Origin: an uncultured Collinsella sp.
GTDB lineage: Bacteria; Actinomycetota; Coriobacteriia; Coriobacteriales; Coriobacteriaceae
Length of the DNA: 44,504 nt
Direction: 5' to 3'
NCBI GenBank assembly: GCA_934630855.1
Contig: CAKTWW010000013.1
Coordinates: 1 to 44,504, forward strand
Part shown: piece by piece, positions 26,028 to 34,570 of the stretch
Layout: each line of letters begins with the position of its first letter
How positions within the stretch are numbered: position 1 is the stretch's first letter
Notes under the pieces: generated by a model
Databases searched by the model: none
The model's input: only the letters and a program-made list of their open reading frames with translations
Told to the model about the DNA's origin: nothing
Made by a program: the position numbers and the translations under genes

Positions 26028-26746
26028 TCATCACCCTCTTTGGCACTCGGCTCAGCGGTGGCCGCGGCAGCCATGCCAGCGTCAACCGCAGTGGAAACGT
26101 CCTCCCCCTTAGTCCTAGCGACCGCCGGCACCGGACCAACCTGGATATCCCCACGTGCCCAATCGCCATCAAGCGCACGTGCCACCCAGTGATAGATAGG
26201 AATCGTAAAGAAGATCAGTGCGGGAAAGGGGCTGGCACCAACCAGGAACATCAGTAAAAAGAACAGCAGCCAGCACACGGCCCAATACGGGAATGACTGG
26301 AACGGGCCTTTCACTGGAGTCGGGCTGGCCGCGCCACCGCCCGTCACCTGCGCCGTCGCGGCATTGGCGGCCTGCGCACTCCAGCTTGCCGCCTGCGCCG
26401 CCTTGGCTGCCGCGTCACTTGCCTGCGTTGCCGCCTCGGTGGCGCGTGCCGCCGCCTCATGGGTGCGGGCGCGCTCTGCCGCCTCGGCCTCGCGCTGACG
26501 GGCGCGGTCCTCGTTCTCAAACTCGATATCGTCCTCAATCTCGTCGCTCGGATTGAGGAGCTCGTCCAAACTCACGCCATAGAGTTTAGCGAGCGAGATC
26601 AGGTTCTCGGTATCGGGCGAGCTCTCCGCGCGCTCCCATTTACTGACCGCCTGGCGCGACAGTCCCAGCTTTCGTGCCAGCCCTTCTTGGCTAAAACCCT
26701 TGCTGCGACGAAGGTCGGCGAGCCGCTGCGCAGTTTCTACATTCAT
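26024..26746 (-). CDS. XRE-family transcriptional regulator with membrane segments
   Basis: A 240-aa protein. Residues 1-66 are a Cro/CI-type helix-turn-helix (SQEGLARKLGLSRQAVSKWE). An Ala/Glu/Arg-rich coiled segment (about 75-135) follows, then two hydrophobic stretches (YWAVCWLLFFLLMFLVGA and FPALIFFTIPIYHWVA). It probably represses its own operon and senses the envelope through the membrane helices or through the DUF4097 partner it overlaps. AGGAGG-like bases lie just upstream of the ATG. Confidence 0.87.
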   Translation of the reverse strand: MNVETAQRLADLRRSKGFSQEGLARKLGLSRQAVSKWERAESSPDTENLISLAKLYGVSLDELLNPSDEIEDDIEFENEDRARQREAEAAERARTHEAAARATEAATQASDAAAKAAQAASWSAQAANAATAQVTGGGAASPTPVKGPFQSFPYWAVCWLLFFLLMFLVGASPFPALIFFTIPIYHWVARALDGDWARGDIQVGPVPAVARTKGEDVSTAVDAGMAAAATAEPSAKEGDE

Positions 26747-26850
26747 GGTTCCTCCTATGCTTTTGCCAGCCGTGCCGCCGGACCGCTTTTGTTCTTAAGG
26801 CGCCTTGCACAGTTAAAAATCTATCCGCCACCGCCAAAAACATGCCACCT

Positions 26851-26882
26851 ATTCTAGTGAGTATTTTGACAACCGGCGGTTG
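26851..26882 (-). promoter_or_regulatory. Possible promoter and operator of the XRE regulator gene
   Basis: The 13-base palindrome CAACCGGCGGTTG (26870-26882) lies about 13 bases upstream, on the minus strand, of TAGAAT (26856-26851), a fair -10 box. Position and symmetry suit a self-regulatory site of the XRE protein. No clear -35 is seen, so confidence is limited. Confidence 0.35.
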
Positions 26883-27014
26883 CGGGCGCATATGAGCTGC
26901 GGAAATGTGTCTAAACAGAGCAATGATCCGCCGCTTGGTTGTCCCCGTTGCGGCGTTAACGGTAGTATGGTCGTACTGTTTATTCCGCACCGCCAACGGA
27001 GGGAGTCCCGCGCC

Positions 27015-27887
27015 GTGAACCGCGATTTCGCCTCATCGCTCATCCAGCTCAACAATACGTTCTATCGCGAGCACTCCGCCTCCTTTTCCGACACACGCCA
27101 GGCCCCGTGGCCCGGCTGGGTGCGCACTATGGACATCGCGCTCGGGCAGCTCGACGTTGCCACAATTGAGCATCCCGTCCGCGTCTTCGATCTTGCCTGC
27201 GGCAACATGCGCTTCGAGAACTTTGCCGCCGGCGGCACGCTGGCCGCCAAAGGCGTGGATGGCACGAGCCCCTCGGCAGACGCTAGCTGCCCCTTCGAGT
27301 TCTATGGCGTCGACTCGTGCCAGGACCTGGCCATCGATGCACGCGGCCACGCACTGCGCATCCCCAACTTGCACTTCCAAGAACTCGACGTGCTCGATGC
27401 CCTCATGAAGCTCAACCCCGCCGAGACGCCCGACGTGCTTTTCGACGCCCCGCTCGCCGACATCTCGGTCTGCTTTGGTTTTATGCACCATGTGCCGTCG
27501 TGCGAGTACCGCGTACGCGTGCTCGACGCCCTGGTACGCCAAACGCGCCCGGGCGGCATCATCGCCATCAGCTTTTGGGAGTTTATGAACGACGAGCGCA
27601 TGGCGCGCAAGGCCGTTCGCGCCGAAGCCCGCGCCGAGCTCACCCCGCCGTTTGAAGGCTATGACTCTGCGCAGTTCGAAGCCGGCGACCACCTCATTGG
27701 CTGGCAAAACGACCGCCACGCCTACCGCTATTGCCATCACTTTGACGATCAGCAGATCACCGACCTGGTGCGCGGCGTGCGCACATTCTACAAGAGCGGC
27801 GAGGTCCCTGTGCGCGAACTTGAGCGCTTCCACGCCGACGGTCGCAGCGGCGAGCTCAACCGCTACGTGATCCTCAAGCGATTGTAA
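27015..27887 (+). CDS. Trm9/ALKBH8-like SAM-dependent methyltransferase
   Basis: About 290 aa from a GTG preceded by GGAGGGAG; an in-frame ATG 45 codons earlier runs into the regulatory gap. Motif I is VFDLACGNMRF, and the acidic region ADISVCFGFMHHVPS followed by RVLDALVRQTRPGGIIAISFWEF recalls Trm9-type enzymes, as does YRYCHHFDDQQITDLV and the C-terminal SGELNRYVILKRL. In eukaryotes Trm9 methylates carboxymethyl-uridine made via Elp3. The Elp3 gene here makes the same pathway plausible, though a bacterial Trm9 function is inference. A generic class I methyltransferase is the fallback reading. Confidence 0.7.
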   Translation: MNRDFASSLIQLNNTFYREHSASFSDTRQAPWPGWVRTMDIALGQLDVATIEHPVRVFDLACGNMRFENFAAGGTLAAKGVDGTSPSADASCPFEFYGVDSCQDLAIDARGHALRIPNLHFQELDVLDALMKLNPAETPDVLFDAPLADISVCFGFMHHVPSCEYRVRVLDALVRQTRPGGIIAISFWEFMNDERMARKAVRAEARAELTPPFEGYDSAQFEAGDHLIGWQNDRHAYRYCHHFDDQQITDLVRGVRTFYKSGEVPVRELERFHADGRSGELNRYVILKRL

Positions 27888-28003
27888 GGCCAAGCAGCTC
27901 GCCCCGAGCCGCACCGCATCTTTCGGGCACATTGTGTCCGCCCCTTCCAACCCATTGCTGGAACGCGCGGCCATGCGTTCCATACTTATGACCAAGGAGC
28001 CTC

Positions 28004-28843
28004 ATGGGAGCCGTCCACGTTCGCACGCCCAAGAACTTCGTGCTCGAGGAGCGCCTGGAGCGCTACGCCGACGCCATCGAGACGAGCCCCGAGAACTATG
28101 CCGGACACTGGTGTGAGGCATGCACGCCGGCTGGCGGCAAGCCCTTCGGCCGCCTTCATCTCGATCTGGGCTGTGGCAAAGGAACCTACCTAGTCGAGCG
28201 CGCCCACCGCGAGCCCGACACGCTCTTTATCGGTATGGACCAGGAACCCATCTGCATTGCCTATGCCGCGCAGAAAATCTGCGAGCAGGAGCTGCCCAAC
28301 GCACTTGTCCTGCCCCGAGGTGCCGCATCGCTGCCGCGGCTGTTTGCCGCAGGCGAGCTCGATGCCATCACCATCAACTTTCCCACGCCGCAGCCCAAGG
28401 CTAAGTACGCCAAAAAGCGACTCGTGCATGTTGACCATCTGATGCTCTACCGTCCGCTCTTTGCCGCCGGTGCCACCGTCACGCTGCGCACCGATAGCAA
28501 GCCGCTGCGCGACTACGCCTTGGGGCAGTTTGCCGCGGCTGGCTACGACACGCTTTGGGTAAGCGATGACGTTCGCCGTGACCATCCCGAGCATCCCGAG
28601 ACCGAGTACGAATGCCGCACGCGCGAGATGGGCGCCGTCGTCTATGGCATCTGTGTCACATCCGGCGAGGAGCCTACCGAAGAGCAGCTCGCGGCAGGCC
28701 GGGCGCAGGAGCAGAGCCTCGCCTGCTACCTGCCCGACGATCTCGATGAGCTCACCTACGTGCCCCTCGGCATGGAAGAGGCCGTCGAGAACTTTAAGAA
28801 CCGCGCCCGCAAGGGCAAGAAGCGTTTACCGCAGGAGTCCTAG
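28004..28843 (+). CDS. trmB: TrmB-like tRNA (guanine-N7) methyltransferase
   Basis: A 279-aa enzyme with TrmB features: LHLDLGCGKGTYLVERA (SAM loop), FIGMDQEP, and TLRTDSKPLRDYAL near the C-terminal side. TrmB adds a methyl group to N7 of G46 in tRNA. The usual PDPWPK segment reads FPTPQPKAKYAKKRLV here: the aspartate held to be catalytic in E. coli TrmB and the tryptophan are absent. A C-terminal extension of about 45 residues is charged. AAGGAG lies a few bases before the ATG. The gene follows the Trm9-like gene after 116 bp. Confidence 0.8.
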   Translation: MGAVHVRTPKNFVLEERLERYADAIETSPENYAGHWCEACTPAGGKPFGRLHLDLGCGKGTYLVERAHREPDTLFIGMDQEPICIAYAAQKICEQELPNALVLPRGAASLPRLFAAGELDAITINFPTPQPKAKYAKKRLVHVDHLMLYRPLFAAGATVTLRTDSKPLRDYALGQFAAAGYDTLWVSDDVRRDHPEHPETEYECRTREMGAVVYGICVTSGEEPTEEQLAAGRAQEQSLACYLPDDLDELTYVPLGMEEAVENFKNRARKGKKRLPQES

Positions 28844-29152
28844 AGGCCTCTGATGGTCGCGGCGTCGGCAAACAAGCGCAAATAGCTGCCAGCGAACGAC
28901 CCTCAAATCTAAGTGAGTAGACTTTTTGCAATAGCCAAGCACAACCCACATAGCGAAAAATAAAACCGCAGGTAGAGCCCTTGCGCAAAAGCCGTGTGCT
29001 CGCGATATTGCAAAAAGTCTACTCACTTAGCTGTCAACTGCACCAAAGGACTGGGTAGAACGCCCATTTCCTGCATTTTCTCGCGCGCTGGCGCCCCGCG
29101 CCGCCGCTACGCCATAATGGATGGCGGACAAACGCGAGAGAAAGCAAACCAC
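28844..29152. other. Intergenic region of 309 bp containing palindromic repeat copy A
   Basis: Apart from the repeat at 28909-29030 it carries only short flanks. The start of the helicase gene is placed at 29153, with GAGAG about 12 bases upstream. No promoter is clear, and no terminator for trmB is seen other than the repeat itself. Confidence 0.5.
28909..29030. repeat. Palindromic repeat family, copy A (best-paired copy)
   Basis: Terminal inverted repeats of 25 bp (28909-28933 and 29006-29030) match perfectly; their outer 20 bases are CTAAGTGAGTAGACTTTTTG. An inner stem pairs AGCACA (28938-28943) with TGTGCT (28995-29000). The core CCGCAGGTA is at 28966-28974. Homologous copies lie at 39685-39807 and 41105-41227, in the same orientation by the core. 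No open frame runs through this copy. Confidence 0.95.
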
Positions 29153-31807
29153 ATGGCACAGACCACGACAGATTCTTCCGCCAGCTCGTTCTCGGGCGGC
29201 ACAGGCACCGAGGCCGAGTTCGGCTCGCTCGGCGTGCTCTCCCCCACCTGGTGGGAGCCCGAGGACGGCAGCGAGCCCGAGCCATGGCTCACGCCCGACC
29301 AGGCCTTCGAGCGCTTCTTTGAATGGACGAGTGACCGCGGCATTTCGCTGTGGGACCACCAAGAAGAAGCCCTCATGGACCTAGCCGCCGGCGATCATGT
29401 CATTTTGGGCACGCCAACCGGCTCGGGTAAATCGCTTGTCGCGCTGGGCATGCTCTTTATGGGCATGGCGCAAGGCAAGCGCTGCTATTACACCGCCCCC
29501 ATCAAGGCCCTGGTCAGCGAGAAGTTTTTTGACCTGGTGCAGGTACTCGGCCGCGATAACGTCGGCATGATCACCGGTGATACGCATATCAACACCAAGG
29601 CGCCCGTCATCTGCTGCACGGCCGAGATCCTTGCCAACGACGCGCTGCGCGAGGGCGAAGACGCCGACGTGGGTTGCGTCGCCATGGACGAGTTCCACTA
29701 CTTCGCCGACCCCGACCGCGGCTGGGCTTGGCAGGTGCCGCTGCTCACCCTGCCCCATACACAATTCATGCTTATGAGCGCCACGCTCGGCGATGTCACC
29801 GCTATCGCCGTCTCACTCGAGGAGCACACCGGCGCCACCTGCGACCTGGTCGTCGACGCCCCGCGTCCTGTGCCGCTGAGCTACGACTACGTAACGACCT
29901 CGCTCGAGGGCACCGTCGAGCTCGCGATGCGTCGCGGCGAGGCCCCGCTCTACATCGTGCACTTTAGCCAGGATGCCGCGCTTGCAACGGCACAGTCACT
30001 CGCCAACTTCGGCATTGCCAGCAAGGAACAGCGCGAGGCCATCAAGGAAGCCGCCAAGGGCACGAGTTTCTCGACCGCCTTCGGCAAGATTCTCAAGCGC
30101 CTGCTCGGCTGCGGCGTCGGCGTGCACCACGCCGGCATGCTGCCGCGCTATCGCTTGCTGGTCGAACGTTTGGCGCAGCAGGGCTTGTTGCCCGTCATCT
30201 GCGGCACCGACACGCTCGGTGTCGGCATCAACGTGCCCATCCACACCGTGGTGCTCACCGCGCTCACCAAGTTCGACGGATACAAGATGCGTCGCTTGCG
30301 CGCCCGCGAGTTCCATCAGATCGCCGGCCGCGCCGGCCGCTCGGGCTTTGACACCGAGGGCATGGTCATCGCCGAAGCCCCGGAGCACGAGATTGAGAAC
30401 GCCAAGCTCATGGCCAAGGCGGGCGACGACCCCAAAAAGCTCCGCAAGATTAAAAAGAAGAAGGCCCCGGAGGGCTTTGTCACCTGGAACAAGCAGACCT
30501 TTGAGCGCCTGATTGAGACGCAACCCGAGACGCTCAAACCGCGCCTGCGCATCACGCACTCCATGGTGATCAGCGTGGTCGAACAGGGTGGCGACGCTCG
30601 CGCCCGCGTGCATGACCTCATCGAGACAAGTCTGCAAACGCCTGAGGAAAAGGCGAAGCTCGAGGTTCGCGCCGATGAGATTTTTGCCACGCTCATCGAC
30701 TCCGGCGTCGTCGTGCGCACCGAGGTGCCGCCCGCGCCCGACGCTCCGGCTGACGCCGCGCCTGACATCGACTACGCGCTGACGGTCGACCTGCCCGAGG
30801 ACTTTGCACTCGACCAGCCGCTCTCGCCGTTTTTGCTCGCCGCGCTGGAGCTGCTCGACCCCGAGAGCGAGACCTACACCATGGACCTCATCTCGATGGT
30901 TGAGGCTACACTCGAGGACCCCAAGCAGGTGCTGCGCGCACAGGAGCGTGCTGCGCGCGACCGTGCCATGGCTGAGATGAAGGCTGACGGCATCGAGTAC
31001 GAGGAGCGCCTGGAGCGCATCCAGGATGTGACCTATGAAAAACCGCTTGAGGACTTGCTCGATGCCGCCTTTGATAAGTACTGCCAGGAAGTACCCTGGG
31101 CCAACGACTACCAGCTCTCGCCCAAGAGCGTCCTGCGCGACATGTTGGAGAGCGCGAGCGACTTTAAGGGCTATATCCAAAAACTCGGCATCGCCCGCTC
31201 CGAGGGCATTCTGCTGCGCTACCTGGCCGAGGCCTACCGTTCCCTCGATCGCACCGTGCCCATCGAGAAGCGCGATGAGCGCTTGCGCGACATCATTTCG
31301 TGGCTCGGCTTTGTAGTGCGCTCGGTCGACTCGAGCCTGGTGGACGAGTGGGAGAACGCCGGCAACCCGGCCGCACTCGACGCCGCGCCGCCTCAGGGTA
31401 TCGACGAGGTTGTGGCAGACCGCCGCGGCTGCACCCTGCTGGTGCGCAATGCGCTCTTCCGCCGCGTGACCCTTGCAGCCCGCGAGCACGTCCGCGATCT
31501 GGGCGAGCTCGACGAGGACTGGGGCATGAGCGAGGTCCGCTGGCAAAAGGCGCTCGACGCCTATCACGAGCAGCACGAGGAAATCCTCACCAACGGCGAC
31601 GCTCGCAGCGCCGCGATGTTTACCATCGACGAGAGCGATGAGAAGACCGATCACGTATGGCACGTGCATCAGATCTTTGCCGATGAGAATGGCGACCACG
31701 ACTTTGGCATCATGGGCGATGTCGATCTGGACGCCACGCAAGACGGCGGCGAGGTCATCTTCATCCACTACCGCGTCGGCTTTATCGAGGACCTGCTCGA
31801 AGACTAG
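29153..31807 (+). CDS. Ski2-like/DUF3516 DEAD-box helicase
   Basis: A superfamily 2 helicase of 884 aa. Motif I is GTPTGSGKS (86-94), motif II MDEFHYF, motif III MSATLGD, motif VI HQIAGRAGRSGFD. VHHAGMLPRYR and GTDTLGVGINVP are the Ski2/Brr2-like signatures. The C-terminal ~450 residues match DUF3516, common in actinobacterial helicases of this type. It probably unwinds RNA, perhaps in decay or ribosome work; the substrate is not known. The ATG at 29153 is chosen over an in-frame ATG at 29117 because of spacing to GAGAG. A strong terminator follows. Confidence 0.87.
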   Translation: MAQTTTDSSASSFSGGTGTEAEFGSLGVLSPTWWEPEDGSEPEPWLTPDQAFERFFEWTSDRGISLWDHQEEALMDLAAGDHVILGTPTGSGKSLVALGMLFMGMAQGKRCYYTAPIKALVSEKFFDLVQVLGRDNVGMITGDTHINTKAPVICCTAEILANDALREGEDADVGCVAMDEFHYFADPDRGWAWQVPLLTLPHTQFMLMSATLGDVTAIAVSLEEHTGATCDLVVDAPRPVPLSYDYVTTSLEGTVELAMRRGEAPLYIVHFSQDAALATAQSLANFGIASKEQREAIKEAAKGTSFSTAFGKILKRLLGCGVGVHHAGMLPRYRLLVERLAQQGLLPVICGTDTLGVGINVPIHTVVLTALTKFDGYKMRRLRAREFHQIAGRAGRSGFDTEGMVIAEAPEHEIENAKLMAKAGDDPKKLRKIKKKKAPEGFVTWNKQTFERLIETQPETLKPRLRITHSMVISVVEQGGDARARVHDLIETSLQTPEEKAKLEVRADEIFATLIDSGVVVRTEVPPAPDAPADAAPDIDYALTVDLPEDFALDQPLSPFLLAALELLDPESETYTMDLISMVEATLEDPKQVLRAQERAARDRAMAEMKADGIEYEERLERIQDVTYEKPLEDLLDAAFDKYCQEVPWANDYQLSPKSVLRDMLESASDFKGYIQKLGIARSEGILLRYLAEAYRSLDRTVPIEKRDERLRDIISWLGFVVRSVDSSLVDEWENAGNPAALDAAPPQGIDEVVADRRGCTLLVRNALFRRVTLAAREHVRDLGELDEDWGMSEVRWQKALDAYHEQHEEILTNGDARSAAMFTIDESDEKTDHVWHVHQIFADENGDHDFGIMGDVDLDATQDGGEVIFIHYRVGFIEDLLED

Positions 31808-31829
31808 CCCAGCGTGGCGGAACGAAACG

Positions 31830-31870
31830 AAGCGGGGCCGCTGGCAACATCGCCAGCGGCCCCGCTTTTT
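31830..31870 (+). terminator. Intrinsic terminator after the DUF3516 helicase
   Basis: GCGGGGCCGCTGGC (31832-31845) pairs perfectly with 31852-31865 over a 6-base loop; two flanking A-T pairs lengthen the stem to 16 bp. The T-run is 31866-31870. It lies between convergent genes and probably insulates both. Confidence 0.95.
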
Positions 31871-31887
31871 GCGCCGTGTGCTATGCG

Positions 31888-33645
31888 CTACTCGGTTTCC
31901 TCGACCTCATACGCATCGGCCTCGGCGGGTTCATCGCCCGTGCCCGCTGCCGTCTCGCGCGCCTCGTCAAACGCCGCCTTCATGGTCTTGTTGCCCCAGG
32001 TGAGCTTGCGGATTGTAAGCTCATCAGCCTTGTTGTGGGCCAGACGCAGATTCTCGGTACTGCGACGTAGGTCGTCCTTGGTCTTCTCGAGCTGTTTAAT
32101 AGCAGCATCGATCTCCTTGATCGCCGACTCGAACTGCTTGCTCGCCAAGTTGTAGTTGCGCGAGAAACCATCCTTGAACTTTTCCATCTTGGCTTCGAAG
32201 TTCGTGACGTCGATATTCTGCTGTTTGTACTCCGCCAGCTCCTGCTTATAGCGCAGCGAACCCATGGCGGCGTTGCGCAGCAGCGTGATCATCGGGATGA
32301 AGAATTGCGGGCGGATCACATACATCTTCTCGTAGCGATAGCTCACGTCCACGATGCCGGCGTTATAGAGCTCGCTCTCGGGCTCGAGCAGGGTGCAGAG
32401 CACCGCATACTCGCAGCCTTTCTGGCGGCGATCGTGGTCGAGTTTCTTAAAGAAGTCCTCGTTCTTGTGCTTGGTCGCGGTTTCGTCATTCTCGTTTTTC
32501 ATCTCGAACATAATCGAGATGATCTCGTTGCCGCTCGCGTCGCACTCACGGAAGATGAAGTCACCCTTGGTGCCCTCGGATGCATCGTTGTCTTTCTCAA
32601 AATACGCGTTGGGAAACGCCATCATGCGCAAGCGATTGAACTCAGTCTCGCAGTGCTGCTCGAGCGACTCGCCCACCATCTTGGTGGACAGGCGAACCTT
32701 CATATCCTTCAGACGCTCAATCTCTTCGTCCTTGTAGCGGACCAGCTCGTCGCTCGCACGTTTGGCCTGTGCAAGCTCGAGCTCGTGGGCAGCCTTGGCC
32801 TGCTCCTCGCGAGAATCGCGCACCGCGAGTTCGCTCGTGAGCTTCGCGCGTGCTTCATCGCGCTCGCGCTCCGCCGCAGCGACCGCCTCCGACAGGTTCA
32901 TTTTTGCCGTCAGCTCCTGTTCGCGCAGCTGGGCGCGCAGACCTTCTGCCTCCTGCGCAGACTGAGCCTTTGCGGCGGAGAACTTCTCCTGCACCTTCGC
33001 CTGATAGTCGGCAAGCGTGCGCTCGGCTTCGCTGCGAGCCGCAGCGAGCTCGCGCTGCGACTCGGCGGCCGCAGCGGCGAGCGCCATCTCCTGGGCCTTG
33101 TCTGCCGCGGAGAGCTTCGCCTGCAGCTCGGCAATCTGGGCGTCGCGGGCGGACAGATCGTTTTGAACGGCATTGCGCACCGCTGCCTCGGCGAGCTTGG
33201 CCTCGTCATCCTTGCGACCCAACTGCGCACGTAAGCTATCAATCTCGCGCTGGAGCTCCGCATTCTCCTTTTGAGCATCGGCACGGGCCTCAACAGCCGC
33301 ACGCTGGCTTGCGCTCTCGCGCTCTGCGGCAGCGCCCTCGAGCTTGGCACGCAGCTCGGCAAGCTCGGCGTCGCGCTTGGCAACTTCCTGCGCCAACTCC
33401 TGAGCCGCGGCGTTTTTCTGCTCAGCGAGCTGAGCGTCGCGCTGAGACTCCGCCTCCTGCAAGGCGGCAGTCGAGCGCGAGCGCTCAAGCTCCAACGCCT
33501 GCTCACCCTCGCGCTGGACGGCCTTCACGCGCTCATCCAGGTCGCGCGAGAACTCCGCATCGCGCACCTGTTTGACGATATCCGCATAGCCGGACGCATC
33601 GACCTTAAAGACTTCGCCGCAATGCGGGCACTTGATCTCGTTCAT
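31888..33645 (-). CDS. DUF2130 coiled-coil protein with putative nuclease core
   Basis: A 585-aa protein. The N-terminus (MNEIKCPHCGEVFKVD) has a CxxC that may bind zinc. Residues about 25-290 are a long coiled coil rich in Ala, Glu, Gln and Arg. The C-terminal third has GDFIFREC and ISIMFEMKNENDE, an D...E-x-K arrangement compatible with a PD-(D/E)XK nuclease core, as proposed for DUF2130. No phenotype is established. It is convergent with the helicase and has a 115-bp upstream gap that holds a separate hairpin. Confidence 0.85.
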   Translation of the reverse strand: MNEIKCPHCGEVFKVDASGYADIVKQVRDAEFSRDLDERVKAVQREGEQALELERSRSTAALQEAESQRDAQLAEQKNAAAQELAQEVAKRDAELAELRAKLEGAAAERESASQRAAVEARADAQKENAELQREIDSLRAQLGRKDDEAKLAEAAVRNAVQNDLSARDAQIAELQAKLSAADKAQEMALAAAAAESQRELAAARSEAERTLADYQAKVQEKFSAAKAQSAQEAEGLRAQLREQELTAKMNLSEAVAAAERERDEARAKLTSELAVRDSREEQAKAAHELELAQAKRASDELVRYKDEEIERLKDMKVRLSTKMVGESLEQHCETEFNRLRMMAFPNAYFEKDNDASEGTKGDFIFRECDASGNEIISIMFEMKNENDETATKHKNEDFFKKLDHDRRQKGCEYAVLCTLLEPESELYNAGIVDVSYRYEKMYVIRPQFFIPMITLLRNAAMGSLRYKQELAEYKQQNIDVTNFEAKMEKFKDGFSRNYNLASKQFESAIKEIDAAIKQLEKTKDDLRRSTENLRLAHNKADELTIRKLTWGNKTMKAAFDEARETAAGTGDEPAEADAYEVEETE

Positions 33646-33717
33646 AGCAGCTCCTCGATGGACGCAAATTTCAACCGCCTACACTCTACCGCGCCATGCG
33701 GACAAAAATGACGCCAG

Positions 33718-33754
33718 AACCACCACAAAGGTGTCTGTCCCCATCGTGGTGGTT
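33718..33754 (-). repeat. Intergenic hairpin with GGGGACAGACACC loop
   Basis: AACCACCAC (33718-33726) and GTGGTGGTT (33746-33754) form a perfect 9-bp stem. Read on the minus strand, the 19-base loop begins GATGGGGACAGACACC. No T-run follows on either strand, so it is not a standard terminator. It lies between the metallophosphoesterase and DUF2130 genes, and its layout resembles the hairpin at 19656-19692. Confidence 0.65.
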
Positions 33755-33760
33755 TGAGGG

Positions 33761-34306
33761 CTACAGCCCAAAGAAGCTCAAGATTTGGTCTCGGCTTACG
33801 GGCTTGTAGTTGTTGGCGTCGAGGCCGACATCGTAGCGGCAAATGGGGCGCTCGCGATCACGGTTGCGCGTGTTGGTGCGGTCTCCCTTGCTGTGGATAT
33901 GCCCGTGCAGCATAATGGCACCGCGCGCCTTGCCGTTCCAGCTGAGCATGGGGTAGTGGCTCAAAACCAGGCGATGCCCTTTAGCGTAGCCGGGGGCAAT
34001 CTCCAGGTAATCGCGTACGTCATCCCAAATTTGCGGTGCGTCCGGATCTTCCCAATCGCCGTCATGGTTGCCCTGTATGAGCGTGACGTTTTGGCAGGCA
34101 ATGCGCTCGCGCAGGCGCACGGCCTCCGCCATGGGCAAGCGATACGTAAAGTCTCCCAGAATATAGAGGCGGTCGTCCGCAGCAACGCACTCGTTAATGG
34201 CGTCAATAACCTTGCGGTTCATCTCCTCGACCGAGGCGAACGGCCGATCCATATCGTGCAGGATATTCGTATCGCCCAAGTGCAGGTCGGCGGTAAACCA
34301 CATCAT
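33761..34306 (-). CDS. Calcineurin-like metallophosphoesterase
   Basis: A protein of about 181 aa with all the metal-binding motifs: DLHLGD, LGDFTY, GNHDG, LSHYPM and LHGHIHSKGD. Members cleave phosphomonoesters or diesters; the small size suits the YfcE-like/MJ0936 group, but the substrate is unknown. The ATG at 34306 has GAGGA eight bases upstream; an in-frame ATG five codons earlier would place that site inside the gene. It is the last gene of a minus-strand run with the 59-aa and HIRAN genes. Confidence 0.85.
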   Translation of the reverse strand: MMWFTADLHLGDTNILHDMDRPFASVEEMNRKVIDAINECVAADDRLYILGDFTYRLPMAEAVRLRERIACQNVTLIQGNHDGDWEDPDAPQIWDDVRDYLEIAPGYAKGHRLVLSHYPMLSWNGKARGAIMLHGHIHSKGDRTNTRNRDRERPICRYDVGLDANNYKPVSRDQILSFFGL

Positions 34307-34372
34307 CGTCTGTGTCCTCATTTCGCAACGCGTCTAACACGTGCCTAGTATACAGACGCTTTGGCGCCGCGG

Positions 34373-34552
34373 TTACCCAAAGAGCCCGCCAAACAATCCA
34401 CGGCGGCGCTTATCATTCTTTTTCGATGCGTCGCCTTGCGCGTTCTTATCCTTCCGCTTTTTGCGATCCTGCTCCAGCTCATCGTCATCAAGCAGCAAGT
34501 CCCACTCAAACGGATCGTCCGTCAGATCGAACAGGTCGTCGTCATCAAACAT
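34373..34552 (-). CDS. Small charged protein, 59 aa
   Basis: This short frame starts MFDDDDLFDLTDDPFEWD and ends KRRRGLFGGLFG. It has an acidic first half, a lysine/arginine-rich second half and a hydrophobic glycine-phenylalanine tail. AGGGGAG lies seven bases upstream of the ATG, and it starts 18 bases after the HIRAN gene stop in the same direction, so I regard it as a real co-transcribed gene. I know no family. The polar halves could bind a partner or nucleic acid. Confidence 0.55.
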   Translation of the reverse strand: MFDDDDLFDLTDDPFEWDLLLDDDELEQDRKKRKDKNAQGDASKKNDKRRRGLFGGLFG

Positions 34553-34570
34553 GGCAGTCTCCCCTAGCGG

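Noticed and set aside
29996..31768. Long minus-strand open frame of 590 codons
   Set aside because: It is opposite the DUF3516 helicase; its protein has no recognisable domain and no ribosome site.
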